Shown piece after piece: positions 53,624 through 63,122 of a DNA stretch of 64,000 nucleotides (its first letter is position 1; every line of letters starts with the position of its first letter). The notes under the pieces were generated by a model that was not told the DNA's origin, ran no database searches, and saw nothing but the letters and a program-made list of their open reading frames with translations. Source of the stretch: Tenacibaculum sp. 190524A02b (GTDB taxonomy: Bacteria > Bacteroidota > Bacteroidia > Flavobacteriales > Flavobacteriaceae); the NCBI RefSeq assembly GCF_964036645.1, contig NZ_OZ038525.1, positions 4,840,001 to 4,904,000 on the forward strand. Direction: 5' to 3'. The position numbers and the translations under genes were made by a program.

Positions 53624-54670
53624 ATGAAGAAAATAGCATTGTTATTATTAATGTTTATAGGTAGTTATTCTTATTCACAGAGCGGCGGATTACAATTTTT
53701 TATAACACATGAAAACGACTTTTTGGGATTAAATAATAGAGATGAAAATTATACAGGTGGTTTAAACTTGGAGTTTGTTTTTAAAGAAATAAATGTATGG
53801 CAGCCTTTTTTTCGTTTTTCAAATGGAACAAATTATCAAACAATCTCATTAGGAGGTTTAGGTTATACACCACGAGACCTAGAGGCGACTGAAGTTTTAT
53901 ACGATGATAGGCCCTATTCTTCATTGGTATATTTTTCGTTAGGAAAACTAGCAATGTCTGCTGATGGAAAAAGCAGTATTTCCTCTAAACTTTTCTTTGG
54001 TTTAGTAGGGAGTTCGGGACCAGGAAAAATTCAATATTTTTTACACGATGTAAATGCTTTTGGTAGTACAAGGCCTAATCCAAATGGTTGGAATAATCAA
54101 ATAGGTTTTGATGGCGCTTTTATAATGAATTATAACATAAGATACCTTAGGTCTTTGCTAGATTTAAATAGCGAAAAAACGGTGAATTATTTTAAGCCTA
54201 AGTTGATGTTAGGTGGTGCTTTAGGAAGTTATATGATAAATGTTGATGCTGGTTTATTTCTGGAGTTATTGAATATAAATGCTTATCCTACTTTGGGTAT
54301 AAATAATGTGGTTATGCCATTAAATAAAGTAGATGGGGGAAGTCGTAGAAATAAAAACTTTCGACTCAATTTATATATGCGACCAAAAGTTAGGTATGTT
54401 GGTTATAATACAGCTCTAGAGGGCTTGTTGTTTAATGATAATAGTGTACATAAAATAGCACGTGAAGATATGGAACGCTTTATTTTTGAATTTGATGCAG
54501 GTGTAAACCTATTAATAGCAAATAGATTTTATTTGAAATATGCATTGTCATTAAGAACAAAAGAATACATAAATGGTAAAGATGTTCACTTTTGGGGAGG
54601 AATTACCTTGGGAGTTAGTCCTGAAGGATGGTTTGTGAGTAGTGATTCAATACCAAAAGAAAAAGATTAA
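53624..54670 (+). CDS. Lipid A deacylase LpxR-like outer-membrane protein
   Basis: 348 aa with an N-terminal signal peptide (MKKIALLLLMFIGSYSYSQ). It carries the DUF2219/LpxR start: FFITHENDFLGLNNRDENYTGGLNLEF, with the N-D-x-F and D-x-x-YT-G residues of the family. Alternating hydrophobic strands and SLGKLAMS, DDRPYSSL segments fit a 12-strand barrel. LpxR removes the 3'-acyloxyacyl chain of lipid A; activity here is unproven. Confidence 0.8.
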   Translation: MKKIALLLLMFIGSYSYSQSGGLQFFITHENDFLGLNNRDENYTGGLNLEFVFKEINVWQPFFRFSNGTNYQTISLGGLGYTPRDLEATEVLYDDRPYSSLVYFSLGKLAMSADGKSSISSKLFFGLVGSSGPGKIQYFLHDVNAFGSTRPNPNGWNNQIGFDGAFIMNYNIRYLRSLLDLNSEKTVNYFKPKLMLGGALGSYMINVDAGLFLELLNINAYPTLGINNVVMPLNKVDGGSRRNKNFRLNLYMRPKVRYVGYNTALEGLLFNDNSVHKIAREDMERFIFEFDAGVNLLIANRFYLKYALSLRTKEYINGKDVHFWGGITLGVSPEGWFVSSDSIPKEKD

Positions 54671-54688
54671 ATTATTTAGTTTGATAAA

Positions 54689-54732
54689 GCAAGCAGGAAA
54701 CAAATCATAATTTATGAAGTTTCCTGCTTTTA
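54689..54732. terminator. Bidirectional terminator between convergent genes
   Basis: AGCAGGAAAC ... GTTTCCTGCT with A- and T-rich flanks, centred between the stop codons at 54670 and 54752. Confidence 0.75.
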
Positions 54733-54751
54733 AGTTTAAATTATACGAATC

Positions 54752-56776
54752 TTAGTTTAAAACTAGTTTTCTATGATGTTTATTATTGATTACAATTAAA
54801 TAAACACCTCTTGCCAAATTATTAACAGGTATAGATTGTTTGTTTTGACTGTTCTTAAATTCATTTTTATATAAAATTTGTCCGTTTAAGTTTACAATTG
54901 AAACATTTTCTATTGTTGAATTATGATTTACATTGACTAAGTCTTTTGCAGGATTAGGGAAGATGTTTAAATCTAATCTATCACTTATATTATAATCGTT
55001 AGTGTTAGCAGTTTCTTTGAAGTTACGATTGCTTCTGTTACTATAATTAGCAAAAGCAACGTCTGTAAAATGTACCTCACCACTAATTGAATGATTAAAG
55101 ATAAAACGAATAGAGGTAATATTTCTTGGGTCAATATTTTTAAAAGCACTCATTGGTATGGCAACAGTATTAGCAATATTGTGCGGGGTTACTGTACCAA
55201 ACGTTCCTGGAGGAGCGTATAAAGCGGAAGAAAATTTATTTACCGTAGTTTCAGAAGTTCTTCCGTTGGTATCGGTAATTCTAATGGTGAATTCATTAGG
55301 TCCATTATTGTTAATTTTCCAAGGTGGTTGTGCTGTATAACCAGCTCTAAAGGTTAAATGTGTGTATCTAGAAATATTTCGTAATCTCCACGGAATTGAT
55401 AATTCAAGCCATGCTTGTTTGGTATTTTGCCATGAAGCAATAATACGTGGAAGACCTTGATTGAAATTGGATTTATGGTCATCCAACCCTTCACTTAAGC
55501 AGCCGTTTGCGCATACTTTTAATTTTAATTCATTATGAGATATTCTACCGCCACTAGATGTATTAAATGAATTTTGAGAATCTTTAACTCTGTGTATTAA
55601 TACTTTTTCATGTTTAGGAGCTTGGTAAGATATGTGTACCTCGTTGTTACCTAATTGAGTTGATTTTGGAGCAGATTTATTAGTTCCTAAAATAGGTTCA
55701 CTATATTGGTTATCATTATTAATATACTTTTTAAGAAACGAGTGTAAATATGCTTTTAAAACATTTCTTTGTTTAGAAGCAGAAAACCGATTTTTATCAT
55801 TACCACAAAAAGCACCTTTTTCTTTGCTGTCTTTTGTAAAATGTTCCCAGTCATCAGTTGTTCCAGCAGGGAATAAATTAGGAGTCCAAACAGTATTGAA
55901 ATAATTATGATTAGCTCCTTTTAATAAAATTTGATGCACAGGTTTATTACTGATCTCTGTTTGTCTGTCATAATTCCATAAGCCAGGTAGATCTGTTAAA
56001 TCACCATCACAGTAAGGAAGTATTACTGCATAGTTCATATCTGGATGACTAAAATTATTATAATTAGTGGGAGCAACAGCAAAAACGCCTTTGATATTAT
56101 ATGGATGTTTTTGTTTGGCATTGTGTATAAAATGACTAACAACACCTTCGCCTCCTCTAGAATGTCCTACAGTTACAATATTATTGAAATCTATTTTGTT
56201 ATTAAATTGACCAGGAGTATCATTTATTTTTTTCCAGATGTCAAGGTGTTGTTGAAGCAACTCAGCTCTTGCCTTCATAGATTCATCTCTAAAAGTATTA
56301 CTGAAATCAGGTCTTTCTATATAAGTAGCTGTTAAAATATCATTAGTATCAACAGAAATAGCAATATAGCCATGAGAAGCTAAAAAGTCTAATAAATAGT
56401 CGTATCCAGCATGATTTGGAATTTCTTGAGAATTCCCCAAAGAGCTAGAGTTTGGACCGTCACAAGGAAAGATAGGGAAGCTTTTCGAGTTTCCAGTTAC
56501 ATAACAGGTATGGTGTTTACCATGCATAATTACAACTAAAGGAAAGGAGCCATTTCCTCTAGGAAATCTTGCATTGGCTCGTATTCTTATATCATATTTA
56601 TTAGAGTTAGGAAGGCTTGGGAGTTTTGTAGTTCCAAATTCGTAGTCAAAATTATCTACTTTAAAGTTCCCGTAAAGTCCAGGGTCAATTTGTTTGGGGT
56701 TAGTTTGTGAGTTTAATGAGGTACTTACACCTAAAATAATTAATAAAAGGGTTAAAAATTTTAATTTGTTTAACAT
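54752..56776 (-). CDS. Secreted alpha/beta-hydrolase with T9SS sorting domain (paralogue 1)
   Basis: 674 aa. Signal peptide (~1-23), then a hydrolase core with oxyanion-region IMHGKHHTCYV (~83-93) and nucleophile elbow GHSRGG (Ser206), then DLTDLPGLWNYDRQ and KGANHNYFN carrying the probable catalytic His. A beta-sandwich region (~390-570) and a type A T9SS tail (NIFPNPAKDLVNVNH...GQILYKNEF...GVYLIVI) follow. It is predicted to be exported and attached or released outside. Substrate unknown; ester or lipid hydrolysis is likely. Confidence 0.85.
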   Translation of the reverse strand: MLNKLKFLTLLLIILGVSTSLNSQTNPKQIDPGLYGNFKVDNFDYEFGTTKLPSLPNSNKYDIRIRANARFPRGNGSFPLVVIMHGKHHTCYVTGNSKSFPIFPCDGPNSSSLGNSQEIPNHAGYDYLLDFLASHGYIAISVDTNDILTATYIERPDFSNTFRDESMKARAELLQQHLDIWKKINDTPGQFNNKIDFNNIVTVGHSRGGEGVVSHFIHNAKQKHPYNIKGVFAVAPTNYNNFSHPDMNYAVILPYCDGDLTDLPGLWNYDRQTEISNKPVHQILLKGANHNYFNTVWTPNLFPAGTTDDWEHFTKDSKEKGAFCGNDKNRFSASKQRNVLKAYLHSFLKKYINNDNQYSEPILGTNKSAPKSTQLGNNEVHISYQAPKHEKVLIHRVKDSQNSFNTSSGGRISHNELKLKVCANGCLSEGLDDHKSNFNQGLPRIIASWQNTKQAWLELSIPWRLRNISRYTHLTFRAGYTAQPPWKINNNGPNEFTIRITDTNGRTSETTVNKFSSALYAPPGTFGTVTPHNIANTVAIPMSAFKNIDPRNITSIRFIFNHSISGEVHFTDVAFANYSNRSNRNFKETANTNDYNISDRLDLNIFPNPAKDLVNVNHNSTIENVSIVNLNGQILYKNEFKNSQNKQSIPVNNLARGVYLIVINNKHHRKLVLN

Positions 56777-56896
56777 AAACTGATTGTTTAGTTTTTTTAT
56801 GTTTTGATAAAACGATTAAGTAAGGTGTTTGTCTTTACATAAAAAGAAGTAGTACAAAGTTTGGGTTAAGTTGAACTTCTGATTAGAAAGAGTGCA

Positions 56897-56937
56897 TAAA
56901 AAAACAGGAAACACACCGGCTAAAGGTTTCCTGTTTC
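56897..56937 (-). terminator. Terminator downstream of hydrolase paralogue 2
   Basis: AACAGGAAAC ... GTTTCCTGTT followed by a T-run on the minus strand. The stem sequence resembles the one at 54689-54732, consistent with the two hydrolase genes being a duplication. Confidence 0.75.
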
Positions 56938-57002
56938 TTGAACTTGGATCTAGAATTATAGAGTGAACTTGTTGTTTATTTCACTGTGAGTATTAAAAGC
57001 TA

Positions 57003-59039
57003 TTAGTTAAGTATTAGCTTTTTATGATGTTTATTATTAATGATCACTAAGTAAATACCTCTAGCGAAATCTGTTACAGTAATAGCTTTTTGCTTTTTAT
57101 GATCTTCAAATTTATTGGTATATAAAACTTGACCATTTAAGTTAACCACTTTAACACTGTTTATTTCTGCTCCATGTCTTATATTAATAATATCTTTAGC
57201 TGGGTTAGGGAATAAGTTTAAAGCTAATTTGTCAACTATATAATTATCTTCAGTGCTAAGAGGATCTCCTGAACCACCATTGTAATTAGTGAATGCAAAA
57301 TCAGTAAAGTATACCTCACCAGCATCAGATTGATTGAATACAAATCGAATTGAAGCTACAGAACTAAAATCAACTCCTTGAAATGCTTCCATAGGAATAG
57401 CAACAGTATTTGCTACATTATGAGGGGTAACATTACCGTAAGTTCCTTGCGGGTGGTATAATGCAGATGAAAACTTAGTAACTGTTGTTTCAGTACTTTG
57501 ACCGTTTAAATCTGTAATTTTGATTACAAAATCCTTTGGATCTCCGTTGTTTCTATTTATTTGCCAAGGCGGTTGTGCAGTATAACCTGTTCTAAAAGTT
57601 AAGTGTGTATACTTGCTAGCATTTCTCAAGCTATTAGGTATAGATAATTCAAACCATCCCTCTCTAGTATTTTCCCATGAAGCAATAATACGAGGTAGCC
57701 CTTCATTTTCATTTGGGTTATTGTGATCATCGTATCTAGCATCACCACATAAAGTATTTCCACAAACTTTTAAATTAATTCCATTATGAGTAATGCTTCC
57801 TCCAGTAGAAGTTTGACTGGTTGTTTGAGCGTCCTTTACTCTATGAATTAATACTTTTTCTTCTTTAGGAGCTTGGTAAGATACATGCACTTCGTTATTT
57901 ACTAATTGAGTAGTAGAAGGAGCTTCAATGTTAGTTCCTAAAATTGGCTCAGCATATTTATTGTTGTTATCTACATATTTCTTTATAAAAGAATGCAAAT
58001 ACGCTTTTAAAATATTTCTTTGTTTAGTTGGACCAAATCTGTTGCTGTTGTTTCCACAGAAAGCACCTTTGTTTTGGTCGTTCCTAGTTAAACTTTCCCA
58101 ATCATCAAAAGTAGCAGCAGGGAACATATTAGGAGTCCATACAGTATTAAAATAGTTATGATTGGCACCTTTTAATAAGATTTGATGAGCCGCTTTATTA
58201 CTAACTTCAGTTTGTCTGTCATAATTCCAAATACCCGGTAAATCAGTTAAGTCACCATCACAATAAGGTAACATTACAGCATAGGTCATTTCTGGATGAC
58301 TAAAGTTATTGTAATTTGTTGGGGCTACTGCAAATACACCTTTAATACTATATGGGTTTTGTTGTTTTGCGTTGTGTATAAAATGACTAACAACACCTTC
58401 TCCTCCTCTAGAGTGCCCTACAGTTATAATGTTATTAAAATCTATTTTGCTTACAAAATTACCATTTAATAATTGAGCATTATTATTAGCATTTTTTAAT
58501 AGATCTAAGTGTGCTTGTAATAATTCAGCTCTAGCTTGCATGGCTTCATCTCTAAAAGGGTTTTGGTTACCTCTTTCAATAAAGTTAGCCATTAAAATAT
58601 CGTTAGTGTCAACTGAAACAGCTATATAACCATGAGATGCTAAGAAGTCTAATAAATAGTCATAGCCAGCATGATTAGGAATTTCCTTAGAGTCTCCTAA
58701 AGAGTTTAAGTTTGGTCCATCACAAGGAAATAATTCAAATCCATTAGACCCTTCTTTTACATAGCATGTATTATGCTTTCCATGCATAATAAGAACTAAA
58801 GGGAATGTTCCGTTAGCTTTTGGAGCTCTTACATTAGCTCTAATTCTAATGTTGTACTTTTCAAAGTTAGCAAGTCCAGGAAGTTTAATTTTTTCATCTA
58901 GTAAGTAGTCAAACTTTTCTACATTAAAACTACCAGCAAGTCCTGGGTCAATTTGTTCATCACTCGTTTGTGCATTTAAGGGGGTTGAAATGCCAACGAT
59001 GATCAAAAAAATAAATAAAATATAGTTTTTTAAAATCAT
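57003..59039 (-). CDS. Secreted alpha/beta-hydrolase with T9SS sorting domain (paralogue 2)
   Basis: 678 aa, collinear with the neighbouring paralogue: LIMHGKHNTCYV, VGHSRGGEG (Ser210), FPCDGPN, KGANHNYFN, TSTGGSITHN and the T9SS tail (LNLFPNPAKDIINIRHG, GQVLYTNKF). The two proteins look well over half identical, so the pair arose by tandem duplication. The intergenic distance (~225 bp with terminator) implies separate transcripts. Confidence 0.85.
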   Translation of the reverse strand: MILKNYILFIFLIIVGISTPLNAQTSDEQIDPGLAGSFNVEKFDYLLDEKIKLPGLANFEKYNIRIRANVRAPKANGTFPLVLIMHGKHNTCYVKEGSNGFELFPCDGPNLNSLGDSKEIPNHAGYDYLLDFLASHGYIAVSVDTNDILMANFIERGNQNPFRDEAMQARAELLQAHLDLLKNANNNAQLLNGNFVSKIDFNNIITVGHSRGGEGVVSHFIHNAKQQNPYSIKGVFAVAPTNYNNFSHPEMTYAVMLPYCDGDLTDLPGIWNYDRQTEVSNKAAHQILLKGANHNYFNTVWTPNMFPAATFDDWESLTRNDQNKGAFCGNNSNRFGPTKQRNILKAYLHSFIKKYVDNNNKYAEPILGTNIEAPSTTQLVNNEVHVSYQAPKEEKVLIHRVKDAQTTSQTSTGGSITHNGINLKVCGNTLCGDARYDDHNNPNENEGLPRIIASWENTREGWFELSIPNSLRNASKYTHLTFRTGYTAQPPWQINRNNGDPKDFVIKITDLNGQSTETTVTKFSSALYHPQGTYGNVTPHNVANTVAIPMEAFQGVDFSSVASIRFVFNQSDAGEVYFTDFAFTNYNGGSGDPLSTEDNYIVDKLALNLFPNPAKDIINIRHGAEINSVKVVNLNGQVLYTNKFEDHKKQKAITVTDFARGIYLVIINNKHHKKLILN

Positions 59040-59385
59040 GTTGAAATATTTTTCGTTTCTGTGCTATTAAACAGTTAGGAATTAATTTACCCTAACAAAA
59101 AAGTGAATATGGGTAATTTAATCTATGTTTTAATTTTGTTTTTTTTAAGTGTTTAAGGTTTTAATATGTAAGTTTTTTTATCTTTATTAACTAATAAACT
59201 TTTCTTTTTTAACTTAGAGTCGCTTTTGTTATGTAATCACAATTTTTTTTACTTTTTATTCGTCTTAAGGAGTGAAATAATTTAGTATTAAGTTAAGTTT
59301 ATTAATAGGAAGTAGCAAAATTGAGTAGTTTTTAAAAGTAAAAGCATAAAAAAAACCATTAGTAAAAACTAATGGTTTTTGTAGT

Positions 59386-59426
59386 AGCGAGGAGCAGATT
59401 TGAACTGCCGACCTCAGGGTTATGAA
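59386..59426 (-). tRNA. 3' half of a tRNA (CAU-type anticodon loop), truncated
   Basis: On the minus strand: TTCATAACCCTGAGGTC (anticodon loop and variable region), GGCAGTTCAAATCTGCT (T arm), CCTCGCT (acceptor 3' strand). The 5' half is absent; unrelated sequence replaces it. Such partial tRNAs typically mark the far end of an integrated element. Confidence 0.75.
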
Positions 59427-59503
59427 AAGCGATGTCGTACTTTTTTGGGGGTTAAGCCCAGTATTTACGTTTATATAAACATCGATTTTATGTGTTTTTA
59501 AGT

Positions 59504-59527
59504 CAAATAGTGTACCAAATAGTGTAC
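59504..59527. repeat. Tandem 12-bp repeat beside the tRNA fragment
   Basis: CAAATAGTGTAC occurs twice in direct succession, ~80 bp from the tRNA fragment. Short direct repeats at this position are typical arm-type integrase sites. Confidence 0.6.
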
Positions 59528-59727
59528 TGAATTAAGATGTAAAAATAGGAAATTATAATAAAAAAAAATGTGGAATAGTTTGAGTAATTTTCATAAAAAA
59601 GAATTGGTTTAAGTTGTTTTTAGTGTTTGTTTTTTAAGGTTAGTTGATTAGAATTTAAATATTTTGTTAATGGTGGTGAAATAGTTAAATTCGGTAGATA
59701 TAAATCAATAACTAAACAAATTATAAG

Positions 59728-60099
59728 ATGACAAAAATTTATAGAAGTTTTAAAGAGCCTGATAGGGAGAATTTAACTTGGAAGGAAACATGGGAAAAAG
59801 AAGATAAGGGATTGATTAAGAATTATGAAATAGGAAGGTCTCTAGGTTTGAAATACCCTGAATTAGTTGAAAAAGCTAAAAGAGGAGAGTTGCCAGCTTT
59901 AGGGTATAAAGGTGGTGTCGATAAAGTTTTAAAAATGAAAGAGAAAATAGGTGCTTTGAATTATGTAGCGAAATGGCAGGCTCTTAGAGGTGAAGATTTA
60001 GATATTGATCTAGATAAAGAACTGGTTTTAACTTGTAGTAAAACTGGTGTAAGAGTGTTGTTTACTATGGATTTAGAGAAACTAAAAAATTTATCATAA
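59728..60099 (+). CDS. Hypothetical protein (123 aa) coupled to the exonuclease
   Basis: A soluble charged protein (SFKEPDRENLTWKETWEKEDKGLIKNYEIGRSLGLKYPELVEKAKRGELPALGYKGG) without known family. Its stop codon overlaps the next ATG (TAATG), indicating translational coupling with the exonuclease-BRCT gene. Confidence 0.65.
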   Translation: MTKIYRSFKEPDRENLTWKETWEKEDKGLIKNYEIGRSLGLKYPELVEKAKRGELPALGYKGGVDKVLKMKEKIGALNYVAKWQALRGEDLDIDLDKELVLTCSKTGVRVLFTMDLEKLKNLS

Positions 60100-60980
60100 T
60101 GGATTTTTTAGCGATAGATGTAGAAACTGCAAACTCGGATATGGCTTCTATTTGTCAAATAGGTTTTGTAGTTTATGATAAGGGTGAAATAGTAAAGGAG
60201 TGGTCTAGTTTAATTAATCCGGAGGATTATTTTGATTATTGGAACGAATCAGTTCATAAAATTACTGAAAGTGATGTAGAAGGGAGTCCTGTTTTTCCTG
60301 ATGTTTATGATTTTTTAAAAGAACACTTGGAAGGAAATGTTGGTGTTTGTCATACACATTTTGATAGGGTTTCATTAAATAAGGTTTGTCTGAAGTATGG
60401 TTTGCCAATAATTCCAGTTAAATGGGTGGATACAGCTAAGGTTGCAAGAAGGTGTTGGGGTGAATTTTCTTATAAAGGTTATGGATTGGCTAATGTTTGT
60501 GATAAGTTAGGGTATGTTTTTAAACATCACGATGCTTTAGAAGATGCAAAAGCGGCGGCACATATTCTAATTTCTGCTATTAAAGAAACAGAGAATACGT
60601 TAGATGATTGGATTATTAGAATTGATAAGCCAATTTCATTAAATGGTGGTTCTTATGATAATTCTATTTCAAAAGAAGGAAATCCTAACGGTAACTTGTA
60701 TGGTGAGGTATTAGTATTTACGGGTTCTTTACAAATACCTAGAAAAGAGGCGTCTGTGCTTGCGTCTGAAATAGGGTGTAAGGTTGATAATAGTGTTACT
60801 AAAAAGACAACTCTTTTGGTTGTTGGTGATCAGGATATTACTAAGTTATCGGGGAAAAAGAAAAGCTCAAAACATTTAAAAGCTGAAAACTTACAAGCTA
60901 AAGGGCAAAGTATTAGGGTTATTAAAGAGTCTGATTTTCTTGCTCTTTATGAGTCTAATGTTGAGAAGGTGTTGAGATGA
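60099..60980 (+). CDS. DnaQ-like 3'-5' exonuclease with C-terminal BRCT domain
   Basis: 293 aa. Residues ~1-165 form a DEDDh exonuclease: DFLAIDVETAN (Exo I, D5/E7), THFDRVSL (Exo II) and HHDALEDAKAAA (Exo III with catalytic His). Residues ~200-290 form a BRCT domain (GEVLVFTGSLQIPRKEASVLASEIGCKVDNSVTKKTTLLVVGD). The combination resembles the DNA polymerase III epsilon-like proteins in mobile or repair contexts and implies DNA-end or nick processing. Confidence 0.9.
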   Translation: MDFLAIDVETANSDMASICQIGFVVYDKGEIVKEWSSLINPEDYFDYWNESVHKITESDVEGSPVFPDVYDFLKEHLEGNVGVCHTHFDRVSLNKVCLKYGLPIIPVKWVDTAKVARRCWGEFSYKGYGLANVCDKLGYVFKHHDALEDAKAAAHILISAIKETENTLDDWIIRIDKPISLNGGSYDNSISKEGNPNGNLYGEVLVFTGSLQIPRKEASVLASEIGCKVDNSVTKKTTLLVVGDQDITKLSGKKKSSKHLKAENLQAKGQSIRVIKESDFLALYESNVEKVLR

Positions 60981-61191
60981 TTTTAGTAAGGTAAGGTATT
61001 TACGTTTTAGGAAAAAGGCATCTAGGTTAGGTGTCTTTTTTTTATTTTTCATTGTAAATCAGTGTTTTTTATTTAGAGTCAATATAAATAGGTGTTTTTT
61101 TTATAGAAAAATAGCTCGTCTAAGGGTTTCCTCTACAAAAATATTTTTTCAAATCACTTATGTTTGTAGCTCATTAAGAAATTAACATAAA

Positions 61192-61842
61192 ATGGAAGAC
61201 GTTGTAAGAGTTCATGTTGCAGAGGATCATTACATTACATTGATGGGGTATAAAGCTCTTTTAAGTCAATTTAACTGTGAAATAGTTAGTGTTAGTAAAA
61301 ACGGATTAGAAACAATAAAGTGGGCAGAAAGTAATAAAGAGGAAGCAGATGTTTTATTGCTTGACATATCAATGAAGTTGTTAAATGGATTAGAAGCTTT
61401 TCAGTATATGCAAAAGCAGAATATTAATATACCTACTGTAGTTTTTACTTCTCATTTAGATGAGAGTTTAATTAAAATTGCTTTTGATTGTGGTGCGCTT
61501 TCATATGTGTGCAAGTCAGACCCAACGTTTAATATGCCTAAAGCAGTATTGGCAGCAGCTAAAGGAGAAAAATTTATTCCTGATTATGTTCAGGAAATTA
61601 TAGATAAAAGCAATTTATTTAAGCCAAGGGCTAGTAAAATAATGAATTTTAGTAAACCCTTATCACCAAATGAGCTTAAAACATTAGAGTTAATAGTAGA
61701 AGAAAAAGACACAAGTGAAATAGTACAAGAGCTAAAGATATCTAAAAGTTCTTTTTACACAGTCATTGAAAGGATTAGGGAAAAAGCTAATGTAAAAAAT
61801 AACATAGCTTTAGTTAAGAAATTATTTAGGAACAATTATTAA
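61192..61842 (+). CDS. LuxR-type response regulator (orphan)
   Basis: 216 aa. Receiver: AEDHYI (E11/D12), phospho-acceptor D58 (LLLDISMKLLNG), Lys in CKSDP. The HTH (LSPNELKTLELIVEEKDTSEIVQELKISKSSFYTVIERIREKANV) is recognisably LuxR-like but diverged. It has no adjacent kinase. Two lipoprotein/membrane modules follow on the same strand, each with an ACACAGGT box upstream that could be its target. Confidence 0.85.
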   Translation: MEDVVRVHVAEDHYITLMGYKALLSQFNCEIVSVSKNGLETIKWAESNKEEADVLLLDISMKLLNGLEAFQYMQKQNINIPTVVFTSHLDESLIKIAFDCGALSYVCKSDPTFNMPKAVLAAAKGEKFIPDYVQEIIDKSNLFKPRASKIMNFSKPLSPNELKTLELIVEEKDTSEIVQELKISKSSFYTVIERIREKANVKNNIALVKKLFRNNY

Positions 61843-61910
61843 AAAAAACACAGGTACACAGTTAATTAGGTTTGTTATCTTTATGGGTTAATTAAAATGC
61901 ACCCATAACA

Positions 61911-62078
61911 ATGAAAAAATTATTATTTGTATTCGCAATTGTAAGCCTAGTTTTAACTTCTTGTACTGACAATACAACAGAACATGAAGAGTTACTTAAA
62001 ATTAACGCAGTCGAAAAAGACAAAATTACAGCACCAGGGTCAGGTGGAGGTGGAGACGACGACAACTCGGAAGACTAA
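61911..62078 (+). CDS. Small lipoprotein with acidic tail, module 1 (55 aa)
   Basis: MKKLLFVFAIVSLVLTSC is a lipoprotein signal. The mature peptide is ~38 aa and ends GSGGGGDDDNSED. The gene overlaps the following membrane gene by 95 bp in a different frame. Its size, signal, CTDNT start and acidic end match the peptide at 62955, so it is very likely real. Confidence 0.75.
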   Translation: MKKLLFVFAIVSLVLTSCTDNTTEHEELLKINAVEKDKITAPGSGGGGDDDNSED

Positions 62079-62775
62079 GACCTATATAACATACATATTA
62101 GCCTTGTTTTGTGGGGTTATATTTTTCTCATTTGAGTTTATACCAAACTTAAGTGATGAGCAGTTTATTGCCCAAACTGAATTTGATAATTTAAAAAAAC
62201 AAAACACTTTAGCTTTAGGGAAATTAAAAGAATTAACAAAAGATACTTCAGAATACAAAGAGTATATATCTATAAATAAAGAGAAAAATTTAGCTTATAA
62301 AAAACTAAAAGAAATAAAGGAATCTAAAAAAGTATTTGGTTTTATAAACTTAAAAATATTTTTGTACCATTTTGGTATAGCAATGTGTCTTTTTGTCTAC
62401 GGTGTATTTAATTTATTTCAGTCATTTTACTTTGAAAGAAAGAACTTTAGCTCTAAGGTTCTACATGGGTTTATAATATTCATTTCATTATTTAAGTTTT
62501 ATTGGGTATTTCAAAGTTATAGTGACTATAGTGTTTTTACCTACTCAATTGTATCTGTATTTTCTCTTTTCATATTAGTATTATTTGTAAAGCTTAGAAC
62601 AAAGTATCAAGACCATAATATTAATAGATTAAGACTTTACTTATATCATATAAGTAAAAAAGCTTTATTAAGTGCAAATACGGAAGAAAACAGAAAAGAA
62701 ATTCTAAATATGGTAGAAGATTTAAATAACGGGAAAGAGATAAAACAAGGTATAAATAAATTAAAGAATGTTTAG
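61984..62775 (+). CDS. Four-TM membrane protein, module 1
   Basis: 263 aa. N-terminal ~33 residues (LQHQGQVEVETTTTRKTK) are encoded over the lipoprotein tail in the +1 frame. TM helices lie near 36-52, 120-140, 155-173 and 180-200. A charged coiled coil (~60-110) lies between TM1 and TM2, and a soluble tail follows. It is similar in layout and N-terminus to the protein at 63046. A later start is possible but would need a TTG. Confidence 0.65.
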   Translation: MKSYLKLTQSKKTKLQHQGQVEVETTTTRKTKTYITYILALFCGVIFFSFEFIPNLSDEQFIAQTEFDNLKKQNTLALGKLKELTKDTSEYKEYISINKEKNLAYKKLKEIKESKKVFGFINLKIFLYHFGIAMCLFVYGVFNLFQSFYFERKNFSSKVLHGFIIFISLFKFYWVFQSYSDYSVFTYSIVSVFSLFILVLFVKLRTKYQDHNINRLRLYLYHISKKALLSANTEENRKEILNMVEDLNNGKEIKQGINKLKNV

Positions 62776-62954
62776 ACAGTTTGAAAATTTGTTTTAAATT
62801 TACGATACGTTTTAAGAAAAAAAAATTGAACACTTAAGAAAACCCCTTCTTATGTGTTTTACTGAAAATTTTATTGAGTATAATACACTTATAGTTACAC
62901 AGGTGGTATATAATAATCGTTACTTTTGTTCATTGAATATAAACAAGATAAAGA

Positions 62955-63122
62955 ATGAAAAAAGCATTGTTATTTATAGTATTATCTAGTGTAGTTTTAA
63001 TCAGTTGTACTGATAATACATTAGAAGAATTAGAAACTAAAAAGAATGAAATTAAATTTACAGAACCAGGGGACGACGGAGATATTAGAGAAACCGATCC
63101 AGACGACGACGGGGAAGGTTAA
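62955..63122 (+). CDS. Small lipoprotein with acidic tail, module 2 (55 aa)
   Basis: MKKALLFIVLSSVVLISC lipoprotein signal, then CTDNTLEELETKK and an acidic Gly/Asp tail (ETDPDDDGEG). Exactly the length of the module 1 peptide. It overlaps the following membrane gene by 77 bp in another frame. Confidence 0.75.
   Translation: MKKALLFIVLSSVVLISCTDNTLEELETKKNEIKFTEPGDDGDIRETDPDDDGEG

Larger units (their letters stand above)
59040..59727. other. 688-bp non-coding region holding a terminator and an attachment-like site
   Basis: A-T-rich sequence with no ORF. Visible parts: a bidirectional hairpin AAAACCATTAGT-AAAA-ACTAATGGTTTT (~59351-59380), the tRNA 3' fragment (59386-59426), tandem CAAATAGTGTAC repeats (59504-59527), and the presumed promoter of the + strand gene at 59728. 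Confidence 0.6.
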
